Notes: generated by a model not told the origin, from the sequence alone. A stretch of DNA of 5,155 bases from Actinomycetota bacterium (GCA_003136795.1 PLDP01000215.1:1-5155); one strand, 5' to 3'. Numbered from the stretch's first letter, positions 1 to 5,152 are shown. Numbers and translations are program-made.

Positions 1-562
1 AGTCGTACGCGATCTCGGTCGGATGCACTTCGAGCCCGAAGCGGACGCCTTCGTGCTCGAAGACGTCGAGGACCGGCCCCATGCGCTCGGCAACCTCGGC
101 GTAGCCGCGTTCGATCACGTCGAAGTCGTTCGGCGGGAACGAGTAGAGGAGATGCCAGACGGGGGAGCCGGTGAAGCCGTTGACCTGGTCGACGCCGAAC
201 GCGGCCGCCGCCCGCGCCGTGTCGGCCAGCCGCTCGGCCGCGCGGCGGCGGACGCCCTCGGGCTCGCCGTCGCCCCAGACCTCGGGCGGGAGAATGCCGC
301 GGTGCCGCTCGTCGATCGGGTCGCAGAGCGCCTGTCCGACGAGGTGCGCACCGAGCGCCCAGCAGCCGAGCCCGTGGCGATCGAGGAGTGCGCGCCGTTC
401 CCGCACGTACCCGGGGTCGGAGAGCGCAGCCGGCACGTCGAAGTGGTCGCCCCAACAGGCGAGCTCGAGACCGTCGTAGCCCCAGCCGGCCACGCGGCCG
501 GCGAGGTCTTCGAGCGGCAGGTCGGCCCACTGGCCGGTGAACAGAGTGACGGGTCTCGCGAT
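1..562 (-). CDS. Sugar phosphate isomerase/epimerase-like TIM-barrel protein (3' end cut by window edge)
   Basis: The minus-strand frame is open from 562 to the window edge and gives 187 codons of a xylose-isomerase-like TIM-barrel protein. The likely role is metal-dependent isomerisation, epimerisation or lyase chemistry on a sugar or keto-sugar in the cytoplasm; the substrate is unknown. Visible: first strand VTLFTGQW (residues 5-12), [14 protein letters not shown] (28-41), [15 protein letters not shown] (73-87), VNGFTGS (127-133) and [11 protein letters not shown] (177-187), where E178 and H180 look like metal-site residues. Relatives I recall are about 320-350 residues, so roughly 40% is missing here. 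The frame has a TAG at 574-572 and no ATG, GTG or TTG before the first strand. I placed the start at ATC (562-560) because related proteins usually begin with M at this residue (M-A-R-P-V-T), and because a -10 box lies 6 nt upstream. CTG at 544 is an alternative start, but it would cut into strand 1. The family call is firm; the start is uncertain. Confidence 0.82.
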   Translation of the reverse strand, partial: MARPVTLFTGQWADLPLEDLAGRVAGWGYDGLELACWGDHFDVPAALSDPGYVRERRALLDRHGLGCWALGAHLVGQALCDPIDERHRGILPPEVWGDGEPEGVRRRAAERLADTARAAAAFGVDQVNGFTGSPVWHLLYSFPPNDFDVIERGYAEVAERMGPVLDVFEHEGVRFGLEVHPTEIAYD

Positions 563-568
563 CGGACA

Positions 569-574
569 ACCCTA
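569..574 (-). promoter_or_regulatory. -10 box (TAGGGT) for the leftward isomerase gene, leaderless type
   Basis: On the minus strand TAGGGT fits TANNNT and is followed by 6 nt and then the proposed ATC start at 562. That spacing would place the transcription start on or next to the start codon, which is the leaderless arrangement common in actinobacteria. No convincing -35 is seen at 16-18 bp. The box also contains the TAG stop that closes the frame upstream. Confidence 0.5.
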
Positions 575-581
575 AGCGGTT

Positions 582-587
582 TAGAGT
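582..587 (+). promoter_or_regulatory. -10 box (TAGAGT) for the rightward isomerase-oxidoreductase operon, leaderless type
   Basis: TAGAGT fits TANNNT and lies 6 nt before the GTG at 594, the same spacing as the divergent promoter. There is no Shine-Dalgarno sequence between the box and the start. The inferred transcript therefore begins at or within a base or two of the GTG. No recognisable -35 is seen; the expected position (about 559-564) lies at the start of the leftward gene. Confidence 0.55.
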
Positions 588-593
588 CGCGGT

Positions 594-1337
594 GTGGTGC
601 GCGTCGCCCTGCAGCTCTACACGGTCCGCGAGGAATGCGAGCGGGACCTTGAACGCACCCTGCGCCGTCTCGGCGCACAGGGCTACGACGGTGTCGAGCT
701 CTACTCGCTGCACGGCCAGGAGCCGGGAACGGTGCGCAGCTGGCTCGACGAGGCGGGTCTCGCCGTTGCCGGCCGGCATGCGTCGCTCCAGCCGCTCGAG
801 GAGGAGCTGCCGTCGCTCGCGGCAGAGCTCGCGGTGCTCGGCGCCGACCGCATCGCGCTCAGCTGGATCGATCCCGAGTCGCTCGACGAGCCGGCGGCGC
901 TCGTGCAACGGATCGAGGCCGTTGCGCGATCCGCGCAGAACGCCGGACTTCATCTCGGCTTCCACAACCACTGGAGCGAGCTGCGGCCGCTTGCCGACGG
1001 CGCGACGTTCCTCGACCTGCTGCGCGAACTGCCCGCCGAGCTGCTCTGGCTCGAGCTCGACCTCGGCTGGGTGTGGCATGCCGGCGCCGATCCGGTCGCG
1101 GAGCTCGAGCGGACGGCCGGCCGCTGCCCGCTCGTGCACGTCAAGGACTACGCAAGCCGCGAGGGCCGCGACGACGTGCCGGTCGGCGACGGGATCGTCG
1201 GCTACGAGCGCGTGCTGCCCGCGGCGCTGAAGGCGGGCGCCGAGTGGCTCGTCGTCGAGGAGGACGACGTCGGTGACGATCCGTTCACGGCGGTCGAGCG
1301 TTCGCTCCAGGCGGTGCGTCGGCTGGCGCCCGCATGA
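594..1337 (+). CDS. Sugar phosphate isomerase/epimerase (xylose isomerase-like TIM barrel)
   Basis: This 247-residue protein belongs to the AP-endonuclease-2/xylose-isomerase-like TIM-barrel family, whose members isomerise, epimerise or dehydrate sugars and inositol derivatives using a divalent metal. Motifs in order are VALQLYTVRE (4-13), GYDGVELY (30-37), GFHNHWSEL (122-130), ELDLGWVWHAGADP (154-167), HVKDY (182-186), VGDGIV (197-202) and VVEED (220-224). Likely metal-site residues are D157, H182 and E222, with H124/H126 near the active site; these are family-based assignments. The length is normal for the short form of the family. The start is GTG 594, with GTG 597 equally possible; both follow TAGAGT without a Shine-Dalgarno, so a leaderless start is likely. 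Its stop overlaps the next gene (ATGA), which implies co-translation with the oxidoreductase. The substrate cannot be read from the sequence. Inosose (IolE/IolI-like) and 3-keto-sugar chemistry are both plausible. Confidence 0.9.
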   Translation: MVRVALQLYTVREECERDLERTLRRLGAQGYDGVELYSLHGQEPGTVRSWLDEAGLAVAGRHASLQPLEEELPSLAAELAVLGADRIALSWIDPESLDEPAALVQRIEAVARSAQNAGLHLGFHNHWSELRPLADGATFLDLLRELPAELLWLELDLGWVWHAGADPVAELERTAGRCPLVHVKDYASREGRDDVPVGDGIVGYERVLPAALKAGAEWLVVEEDDVGDDPFTAVERSLQAVRRLAPA

Positions 1338-2380
1338 CGCAGCCGATGCGCGTCGGCGTCGTCGGCTGCGGGATCATCGCGGGGCGCTATGTGAAGGACT
1401 CGCCGGCGTTCGAGCACTGGCAGCCCGTCGCGTGCGCCGACCTCGACACAGCGGTCACCGAGAGCTTCGCGGCCGAGCACGGATTGCGCGGGCTGACAAT
1501 CGACGCGCTGATCGCCGATCCGGAGATCGAGCTTGTGCTCAACCTGACGCCGCCCAAGGTGCACGCGGCGCTGGTGCGGGCGGCGCTCGCGGGCGGCAAG
1601 CACGTCTACACGGAGAAGCCGCTCGCGGCGACGGCAGCCGAGGGCCGGGAGCTCGTCGTAGAGGCGGAGGAGCTTGGGTTGCGGCTCGGTTGCGCGCCGG
1701 ACACGTTTCTCGGCAGCGCCTACGAGACGGGCCGGCGCCTGATCGAAGAGGGTGCGATCGGCCGCCCGCTCGGGGCGGCCGCGACGATGCTCGTCGGCGG
1801 CCCGGACGGCTGGCACCCGAACGCCGAGATGTTCTACCGCGCCGGCGGCGGGCCCCTGCTCGACATCGCGCCGTACTACCTGACGGCGATCGTCTCGCTG
1901 CTGGGCCCGATCGCATCGGTTGCGGGGTTCACCGAGACACCGACGCCGGAGCGCACGCTCGGCGCCGGCCCGCGTGCCGGCGAGGTGATCACCGTCGACG
2001 TCCCGACCCACGCGGCGACCGTCCTGCGGCTCGAGCGCGGCGGGCTGGCGACGATGACAGTCAGCTTCGAGGCGCGCGACCAGTACCTGAGCGGCCTCGT
2101 CGTCTACGGCAGCACAGGCTCGCTCGTCCTGCCGGACGCCAATGGGTTCGGCGGCGATGTGATCCTGCGCCGGGGCCGGGACGACGTCGAGACGGTGAAG
2201 TACGCCTCGCGCGGAGCGCAGGAGACGCGTGGGCTCGGGATCGAGGAGCTCGTCGAGTCGCTGCGGGCAGGCCGCCCGCACCGCGCAAGCGGCGCGCTCG
2301 CTCTCCACGTGCTCGAAGCGGCCGAGGCCGCGGTGCGCGCCGGCGACGAGCGGCGCGCAGTCGAGCTCGATCCCTCCTAG
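1334..2380 (+). CDS. Gfo/Idh/MocA family NAD(P)-dependent oxidoreductase
   Basis: This 348-residue protein oxidises or reduces a hydroxyl of a sugar, sugar acid or inositol with NAD(P). The N-terminal Rossmann fold starts RVGVVGCGIIAGRY (6-19), giving the G-x-G-x-x-A/G dinucleotide loop. The catalytic-lysine motif is YTEKPL (92-97, K95). The C-terminal alpha/beta domain carries GGGPLLDIAPYYLTAIVSLLGP (171-192). Many family members have an Asp-x-x-x-His pair there; here it reads D177-IAP-Y181, with Tyr replacing His, as in a recognised branch of the family. The start ATG 1334 overlaps the upstream stop (ATGA), indicating translational coupling; ATG 1346, four codons in, is the alternative. The pairing with two TIM-barrel isomerases suggests a redox step at one carbon followed by isomerisation or elimination. 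The stop shares the palindrome CTAG with the stop of the convergent CorA gene, leaving no room for a terminator between them. Confidence 0.93.
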   Translation: MTQPMRVGVVGCGIIAGRYVKDSPAFEHWQPVACADLDTAVTESFAAEHGLRGLTIDALIADPEIELVLNLTPPKVHAALVRAALAGGKHVYTEKPLAATAAEGRELVVEAEELGLRLGCAPDTFLGSAYETGRRLIEEGAIGRPLGAAATMLVGGPDGWHPNAEMFYRAGGGPLLDIAPYYLTAIVSLLGPIASVAGFTETPTPERTLGAGPRAGEVITVDVPTHAATVLRLERGGLATMTVSFEARDQYLSGLVVYGSTGSLVLPDANGFGGDVILRRGRDDVETVKYASRGAQETRGLGIEELVESLRAGRPHRASGALALHVLEAAEAAVRAGDERRAVELDPS

Positions 2381-3288
2381 ATCCAGCGCTTCCAGCGGAA
2401 GAAGACGAGCTGGCCGATCGTCGTCGCGACGATCCACCCCCACGACCACCAGTAGCCCCACACCCAATGGAGCTCGGGGATGTGGCGGAAGTTCTGGCCG
2501 TACAGCCCGACGATGAACGTGGGGACGAGGAGCAGCGACGCGATCAGCGTCAGGCGCTTCATCACGTCGTTCTGATCGTTCGCGATCTTGCCCTGCAGGT
2601 AGTCGCGCACGCCGCCGAGTGCGTCGCGTGAGGACTCGAGCGCCTCCGTCGCGCGCAGCAGCTTGTCGTAGGCGTCGCCGAACGCGATCTCGACATCACG
2701 GGGGAACAGCTCGCCTGCGTCGAGCTCGACCCGGTCGTCGACGATCTTGCGCACCGCGTCACGGGTCGGCGTGAGCGTGCGCCGGATGCCGCGGACGTCC
2801 TGGCGCAGCTCGCGCAAGCGCTTGCCGACGGTGGGCGGCGACTCGCCCGCGACCATGTCCTCGAGATCGTCGATCTCGTTGTCGAGGTCGTCGACGAGGT
2901 TGAGGAAGCTCTCCGCGATGTGGTCGACGAGGTGGTAGACGAACATGCCGACCTCCTCGTGCGCGCGGCAGGCTTCTTTCGCCGGCTTCGGGTCGAAGGG
3001 CTGCTCGCCGGGCGGCGTCTTGGAGACGGTGACGAGCACCTCGGGCGTCGCGACGAAGTCGATCTCCTGGTAGTAGAGGCGATCCTCGGCCGGGACTGCG
3101 ATCGGCACGAGGAAGATGCCGATCACGTAGTCGTCGTGTGTGTCGATCTTGGGCCTCGGTTCGTCCTCGTGCACGTGCGGGGCGAGCAGCGCCTCCAGCG
3201 CAGTCGCGTGGACGTGCTCCGGCAGCGCGCTGTGCAGCTCGACGGCGGTCGGGTCGATCAGGTCGAGCCATTGCGGGCGCTCGGGCAC
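2377..3288 (-). CDS. corA: CorA-family divalent cation (Mg2+/Co2+) channel
   Basis: This 303-residue protein is an inner-membrane channel of the CorA 2-TM-GxN family, normally a homopentamer that lets Mg2+ (or Co2+/Ni2+) into the cell. Residues 1-230 form the cytoplasmic domain, with an acidic stretch (132-148, VDDLDNEIDDLEDMV) and long charged helices (153-240). TM1 spans about 243-262. It is followed by the signature loop YGQNF (263-267) and HIPELHW (269-275), TM2 (about 276-297) and a basic tail RWKRWI. The usual pore signature is GMN; here it is GQN. The length is close to E. coli CorA (316). The start is GTG 3288 with no Shine-Dalgarno. TAGCCT lies 6 nt upstream, which suggests a leaderless transcript, and the GTG sits in the loop of a small hairpin. 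The gene is 29 bp downstream of trxB on the same strand, so readthrough from trxB is also possible. Ion selectivity cannot be told from the sequence. Confidence 0.93.
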   Translation of the reverse strand: MPERPQWLDLIDPTAVELHSALPEHVHATALEALLAPHVHEDEPRPKIDTHDDYVIGIFLVPIAVPAEDRLYYQEIDFVATPEVLVTVSKTPPGEQPFDPKPAKEACRAHEEVGMFVYHLVDHIAESFLNLVDDLDNEIDDLEDMVAGESPPTVGKRLRELRQDVRGIRRTLTPTRDAVRKIVDDRVELDAGELFPRDVEIAFGDAYDKLLRATEALESSRDALGGVRDYLQGKIANDQNDVMKRLTLIASLLLVPTFIVGLYGQNFRHIPELHWVWGYWWSWGWIVATTIGQLVFFRWKRWI

Positions 3289-3296
3289 AGCCCGAG
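3280..3296 (-). promoter_or_regulatory. Small hairpin with the CorA start codon in its loop
   Basis: On the minus strand CTCGGG (3296-3291), loop CTGTG (3290-3286) and CCCGAG (3285-3280) form a perfect 6-bp GC-rich stem. The loop contains the GTG start (3288-3286). It can form in a transcript that reads through from trxB. A leaderless mRNA starting at the GTG lacks the 5' arm and could not form it. It has no U-tract, so a terminator role is unlikely. A regulatory role is inference. Confidence 0.4.
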
Positions 3297-3300
3297 GCTA
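3295..3300 (-). promoter_or_regulatory. -10 box (TAGCCT) for the CorA gene, leaderless type
   Basis: TAGCCT on the minus strand matches TANNNT and is followed by exactly 6 nt and then GTG 3288, the same arrangement as both divergent isomerase promoters. No clear -35 is present, since the region 17 bp upstream is the end of trxB. It would let the channel gene be expressed independently of trxB. Confidence 0.45.
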
Positions 3301-3317
3301 CGCACGCGGCCGGACGA

Positions 3318-4283
3318 CTAGCGGTTTGCGGCCAGCGCGGTGCCGGGATGGCCCTCGAACGTGGCGAGGAACCGCTCGGCGTCGAGCGCGCCCATGCAGC
3401 CCGTCCCGGCGGCGGTGATCGCCTGCCGGTAGGTGTGGTCCTGCACGTCGCCCACGGCGAAGACGCCGGGAATGTTCGTCTCGGTCGAGCCCGATTTCGT
3501 GACCAGGTAGCCGTTCTCGTCGTGGTCGAGCTGGTCGACGAAGAGTGCCGTGTTCGGGTCGTGGCCGATCGCGACGAAGAGACCGTCTGCGGGCACCTCC
3601 CACGTCCGTTCGTCGGCGGTCGAGCGGAGGCGCAGGGCCTCGACCTTCACGTCGCCGACGATCTCCTCGACGACCGCGCTCAGGACGAAGTCGAGCTTCT
3701 CGTTCTGCTCGGCGCGGTCGACCATGATCTTCGACGCGCGGAACTCGTCGCGGCGGTGCACGAGGTGCACGCGCGACGCGAACTTCGTCAGGAACAGCGC
3801 TTCCTCGAACGCCGAGTCGCCGCCACCGACGACGTACACGTCCTTCTCGCGGAAGAACGCTGCGTCACAGGTCGCGCATGCGGAGACCCCGCGTCCCTTG
3901 TGCTGCTCTTCGGACTCGATCCCGAGCCACCGTGCGCTGGCGCCCGTCGCGACGATCACCGCGCGGGCCTGGTACTCGTCGCTGCCGACCCAGACGCGCA
4001 GGGGCTGCTCCGAGAAGTCGACCTTCGTCACGTCGTCGGTGATGAACTCCGCGCCGAAGCGCTCGGCCTGGCGGCGGAAGTCGGCCATCATCTCGGGCCC
4101 CATGACGCCGTCGGCGTAGCCGGGGTAGTTCTCGACGTCGCTCGTGATCATCAGCTGGCCGCCCCACTGGAAGCCCTCGATCACGAGCGGCTCCAAGTCG
4201 GCGCGCGCCGCGTACAGCGCTGCGGTATAGCCGGCGGGGCCGCCGCCGACGATGATCAGCTCACGGACGTTCTGGTCGCTCAA
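3318..4283 (-). CDS. trxB: Thioredoxin reductase (NADPH, FAD)
   Basis: This 321-residue cytoplasmic flavoprotein passes electrons from NADPH through FAD and a redox disulfide to thioredoxin. The FAD site is VGGGPAGYTAALYAA (12-26) and the active-site pair is C136-A-T-C139 in GVSACATCDAAFF. The NADPH Rossmann segment is VVGGGDSAFEEALFL (151-165), followed by HRRDEFRA (176-183), the arginine pattern typical of NADPH preference. The C-terminal FAD motif is GVFAVGDVQD (273-282), then the TYRQAITAAGTGCMGALDAERFL segment (284-306). All key residues are present and the length is normal. The start is TTG 4283, supported by GGGAGGAG (4295-4288) just upstream; no ATG or GTG fits better. This is the only gene here with a clear Shine-Dalgarno. 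It is divergent from the cytochrome gene, and GGAAC-N18-GTT upstream points to SigR/SigH-type disulfide-stress control. No thioredoxin gene is adjacent; the next gene is corA. Confidence 0.97.
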   Translation of the reverse strand: MSDQNVRELIIVGGGPAGYTAALYAARADLEPLVIEGFQWGGQLMITSDVENYPGYADGVMGPEMMADFRRQAERFGAEFITDDVTKVDFSEQPLRVWVGSDEYQARAVIVATGASARWLGIESEEQHKGRGVSACATCDAAFFREKDVYVVGGGDSAFEEALFLTKFASRVHLVHRRDEFRASKIMVDRAEQNEKLDFVLSAVVEEIVGDVKVEALRLRSTADERTWEVPADGLFVAIGHDPNTALFVDQLDHDENGYLVTKSGSTETNIPGVFAVGDVQDHTYRQAITAAGTGCMGALDAERFLATFEGHPGTALAANR

Positions 4284-4287
4284 GGTG

Positions 4288-4295
4288 CTCCTCCC
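4288..4295 (-). promoter_or_regulatory. Strong Shine-Dalgarno of trxB (GGGAGGAG)
   Basis: The minus-strand sequence GGGAGGAG ends 4 nt before TTG 4283 (6 nt counted from the GGAGG core). It fixes the TTG as the trxB start. It contrasts with the other isomerase, CorA and cytochrome starts in this window, none of which shows a Shine-Dalgarno. Confidence 0.85.
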
Positions 4296-4318
4296 GAAAT
4301 TTGGTGTGCATAGGAGTA

Positions 4319-4344
4319 AACGTCAAAGGGCGGCTGGACGTTCC
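4319..4344 (-). promoter_or_regulatory. SigR/SigH-type ECF sigma promoter of trxB (GGAAC-N18-GTT)
   Basis: On the minus strand GGAAC (4344-4340) is followed by exactly 18 nt and GTT (4321-4319). Streptomyces SigR and mycobacterial SigH, the disulfide-stress ECF factors, recognise GGAAT/C-N18/19-GTT, and trxB is one of their classic targets. A transcription start 7-10 nt past the GTT would leave a leader of about 26-29 nt that includes the trxB Shine-Dalgarno, which is coherent. Sequence match, spacing, target gene and leader length all agree. Binding itself is inference. Confidence 0.68.
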
Positions 4345-4363
4345 CGAGGCCGAGGGCTAGTCT
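4335..4363 (+). promoter_or_regulatory. Housekeeping-type promoter of the cytochrome c gene (TGGACG-N17-TAGTCT)
   Basis: TGGACG (4335-4340) matches 4 of 6 bases of TTGACA. It is followed by a 17-bp spacer and TAGTCT (4358-4363), which fits TANNNT. The GTG at 4373 lies 9 nt past the -10 box and has no Shine-Dalgarno, so the mRNA would be leaderless or have a leader of only a few nt. The -35 overlaps the -35 of the divergent trxB promoter by sequence position (4340 is shared). Confidence 0.55.
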
Positions 4364-4372
4364 TCGGCTCGG

Positions 4373-5152
4373 GTGAGTCGGGTGACGAAGCGGGATTGGC
4401 CTTCCGATGCCGTGTCGGGGCTGATCATGCTGCTCGCTGTCAGCCTCGCACTCGGCGCCGCGATCGCCGGATTCTTTGTCGGGCGCGACACGAAGCATCA
4501 GACAGCTTCAGCGGCTGCAGTCTCGACGCAGCAATCGGCGACCGCGATCGACCCTCACGTTGCCGCCGGCGCGCACCTCTTCGTGCAGTTCGCCTGTGCC
4601 CAGTGCCACGGTGACCTCGGTCGCGGCAGCGTTTCGCCCGTCGTGCCGGCGCTCACCAAGGTCGGCGGCCAGCTGACCGCGGCTCAACTCCGTCACATCA
4701 TCGACCATGGTCTTGGCGAGTCGGCCGATCCCAAACAGCCGTACATGCCCGTCTGGGGCGCGGTCATCTCCGACGCGCAGGTGAACGATCTCGTCTCGTA
4801 CATCCGCGCCGGCTTGCCGGCCGTTCCGACCGCGACGCCGCCGGAGATCCCGCAAGGGCAGGGCCTCGCAGTCGAAGGTGCAACGCTCTACGTCTCGTAT
4901 GGGTGCATCAACTGCCACGGCCCCAACGGCCTTGGCGGCGTTCCGAACCCACTTTCGGCGGACAAGACGATCCCGCCGCTCTCTGGGCTCGACTTTCGAC
5001 ACCAGTTCAACACGGACGCGAAGATCGAGGCGGTCATCCGCAGCGGTAGCGTGATCGGAAAGGCGCCGATCGTCAGCATGCCGCACTGGGGCGGCATCAT
5101 TCCGCTCGACCGGCTCCAGGCGCTCGTCGCCTACCTCAAGACGCTCAAGTAG
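4373..5152 (+). CDS. Membrane-anchored di-heme cytochrome c
   Basis: This 259-residue protein carries electrons on the outer face of the cytoplasmic membrane, probably within or beside a respiratory chain. A short basic N-terminus (R3, K6, R7) precedes a hydrophobic segment (about 14-36). With no clear cleavage site, this looks like an uncleaved signal anchor. After a linker come two class I cytochrome c domains. The first heme site is C75-A-Q-C78-H79 with likely axial M125 in YMPVWG. The second is C178-I-N-C181-H182 with likely axial M236 in SMPHWG. A Pro-rich linker (about 149-162) separates the domains. Such di-heme proteins serve as the cytochrome c subunit of bc-type complexes or as donors to terminal oxidases; partner genes would lie downstream, outside the window. 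The start is GTG 4373; GTG 4382 is possible. The stop is TAG, 3 bp before the window ends. Divergent from trxB. Confidence 0.93.
   Translation: MSRVTKRDWPSDAVSGLIMLLAVSLALGAAIAGFFVGRDTKHQTASAAAVSTQQSATAIDPHVAAGAHLFVQFACAQCHGDLGRGSVSPVVPALTKVGGQLTAAQLRHIIDHGLGESADPKQPYMPVWGAVISDAQVNDLVSYIRAGLPAVPTATPPEIPQGQGLAVEGATLYVSYGCINCHGPNGLGGVPNPLSADKTIPPLSGLDFRHQFNTDAKIEAVIRSGSVIGKAPIVSMPHWGGIIPLDRLQALVAYLKTLK

Larger units (their letters stand above)
569..587. repeat. Imperfect inverted repeat joining the two divergent -10 boxes
   Basis: ACCCTAA (569-575), a 5-bp centre GCGGT, and TTAGAGT (581-587) form an inverted repeat with one mismatch. The two arms contain the two -10 boxes, so the symmetry may simply reflect mirrored promoters. 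It could also be a binding site for a dimeric regulator covering both promoters. The sequence alone does not decide between these. Confidence 0.5.

Noticed and set aside
115..678. A 187-codon minus-strand frame overlapping the leftward isomerase, including a possible TTG start at 569
   Set aside because: The translation is Arg/Ser/Pro-rich without motifs and crosses the divergent promoter and the start of the other isomerase. The overlapping frame with TIM-barrel motifs is the real gene.
1202..2467. A long minus-strand open frame (421 codons) opposite the isomerase-oxidoreductase operon
   Set aside because: It lies antisense to two genes with clear family motifs. Its translation is low-complexity Arg/Ala/Gly-rich with no recognisable domain, as expected from high GC content.
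3280..3296. The hairpin as a trxB transcription terminator
   Set aside because: The stem is only 6 bp and is followed by GC-rich sequence with no U-tract, inside the first codons of the CorA gene.
3289..3317. A Mg2+-sensing riboswitch upstream of the CorA gene
   Set aside because: Only 29 bp separate trxB from the CorA start. That is too short for any known Mg2+ riboswitch, and no leader exists if the transcript is leaderless.
3138..4313. A plus-strand open frame of 391 codons opposite trxB and the start of corA
   Set aside because: It is antisense to a thioredoxin reductase with all catalytic and cofactor motifs, and its own translation has no family features. It is a GC-driven shadow.
4298..4326. 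TTGACG-N17-CAAATT as a housekeeping promoter for trxB
   Set aside because: The -35 is good but the -10 is poor. The transcript would start inside the Shine-Dalgarno. The GGAAC-N18-GTT reading explains the leader better.
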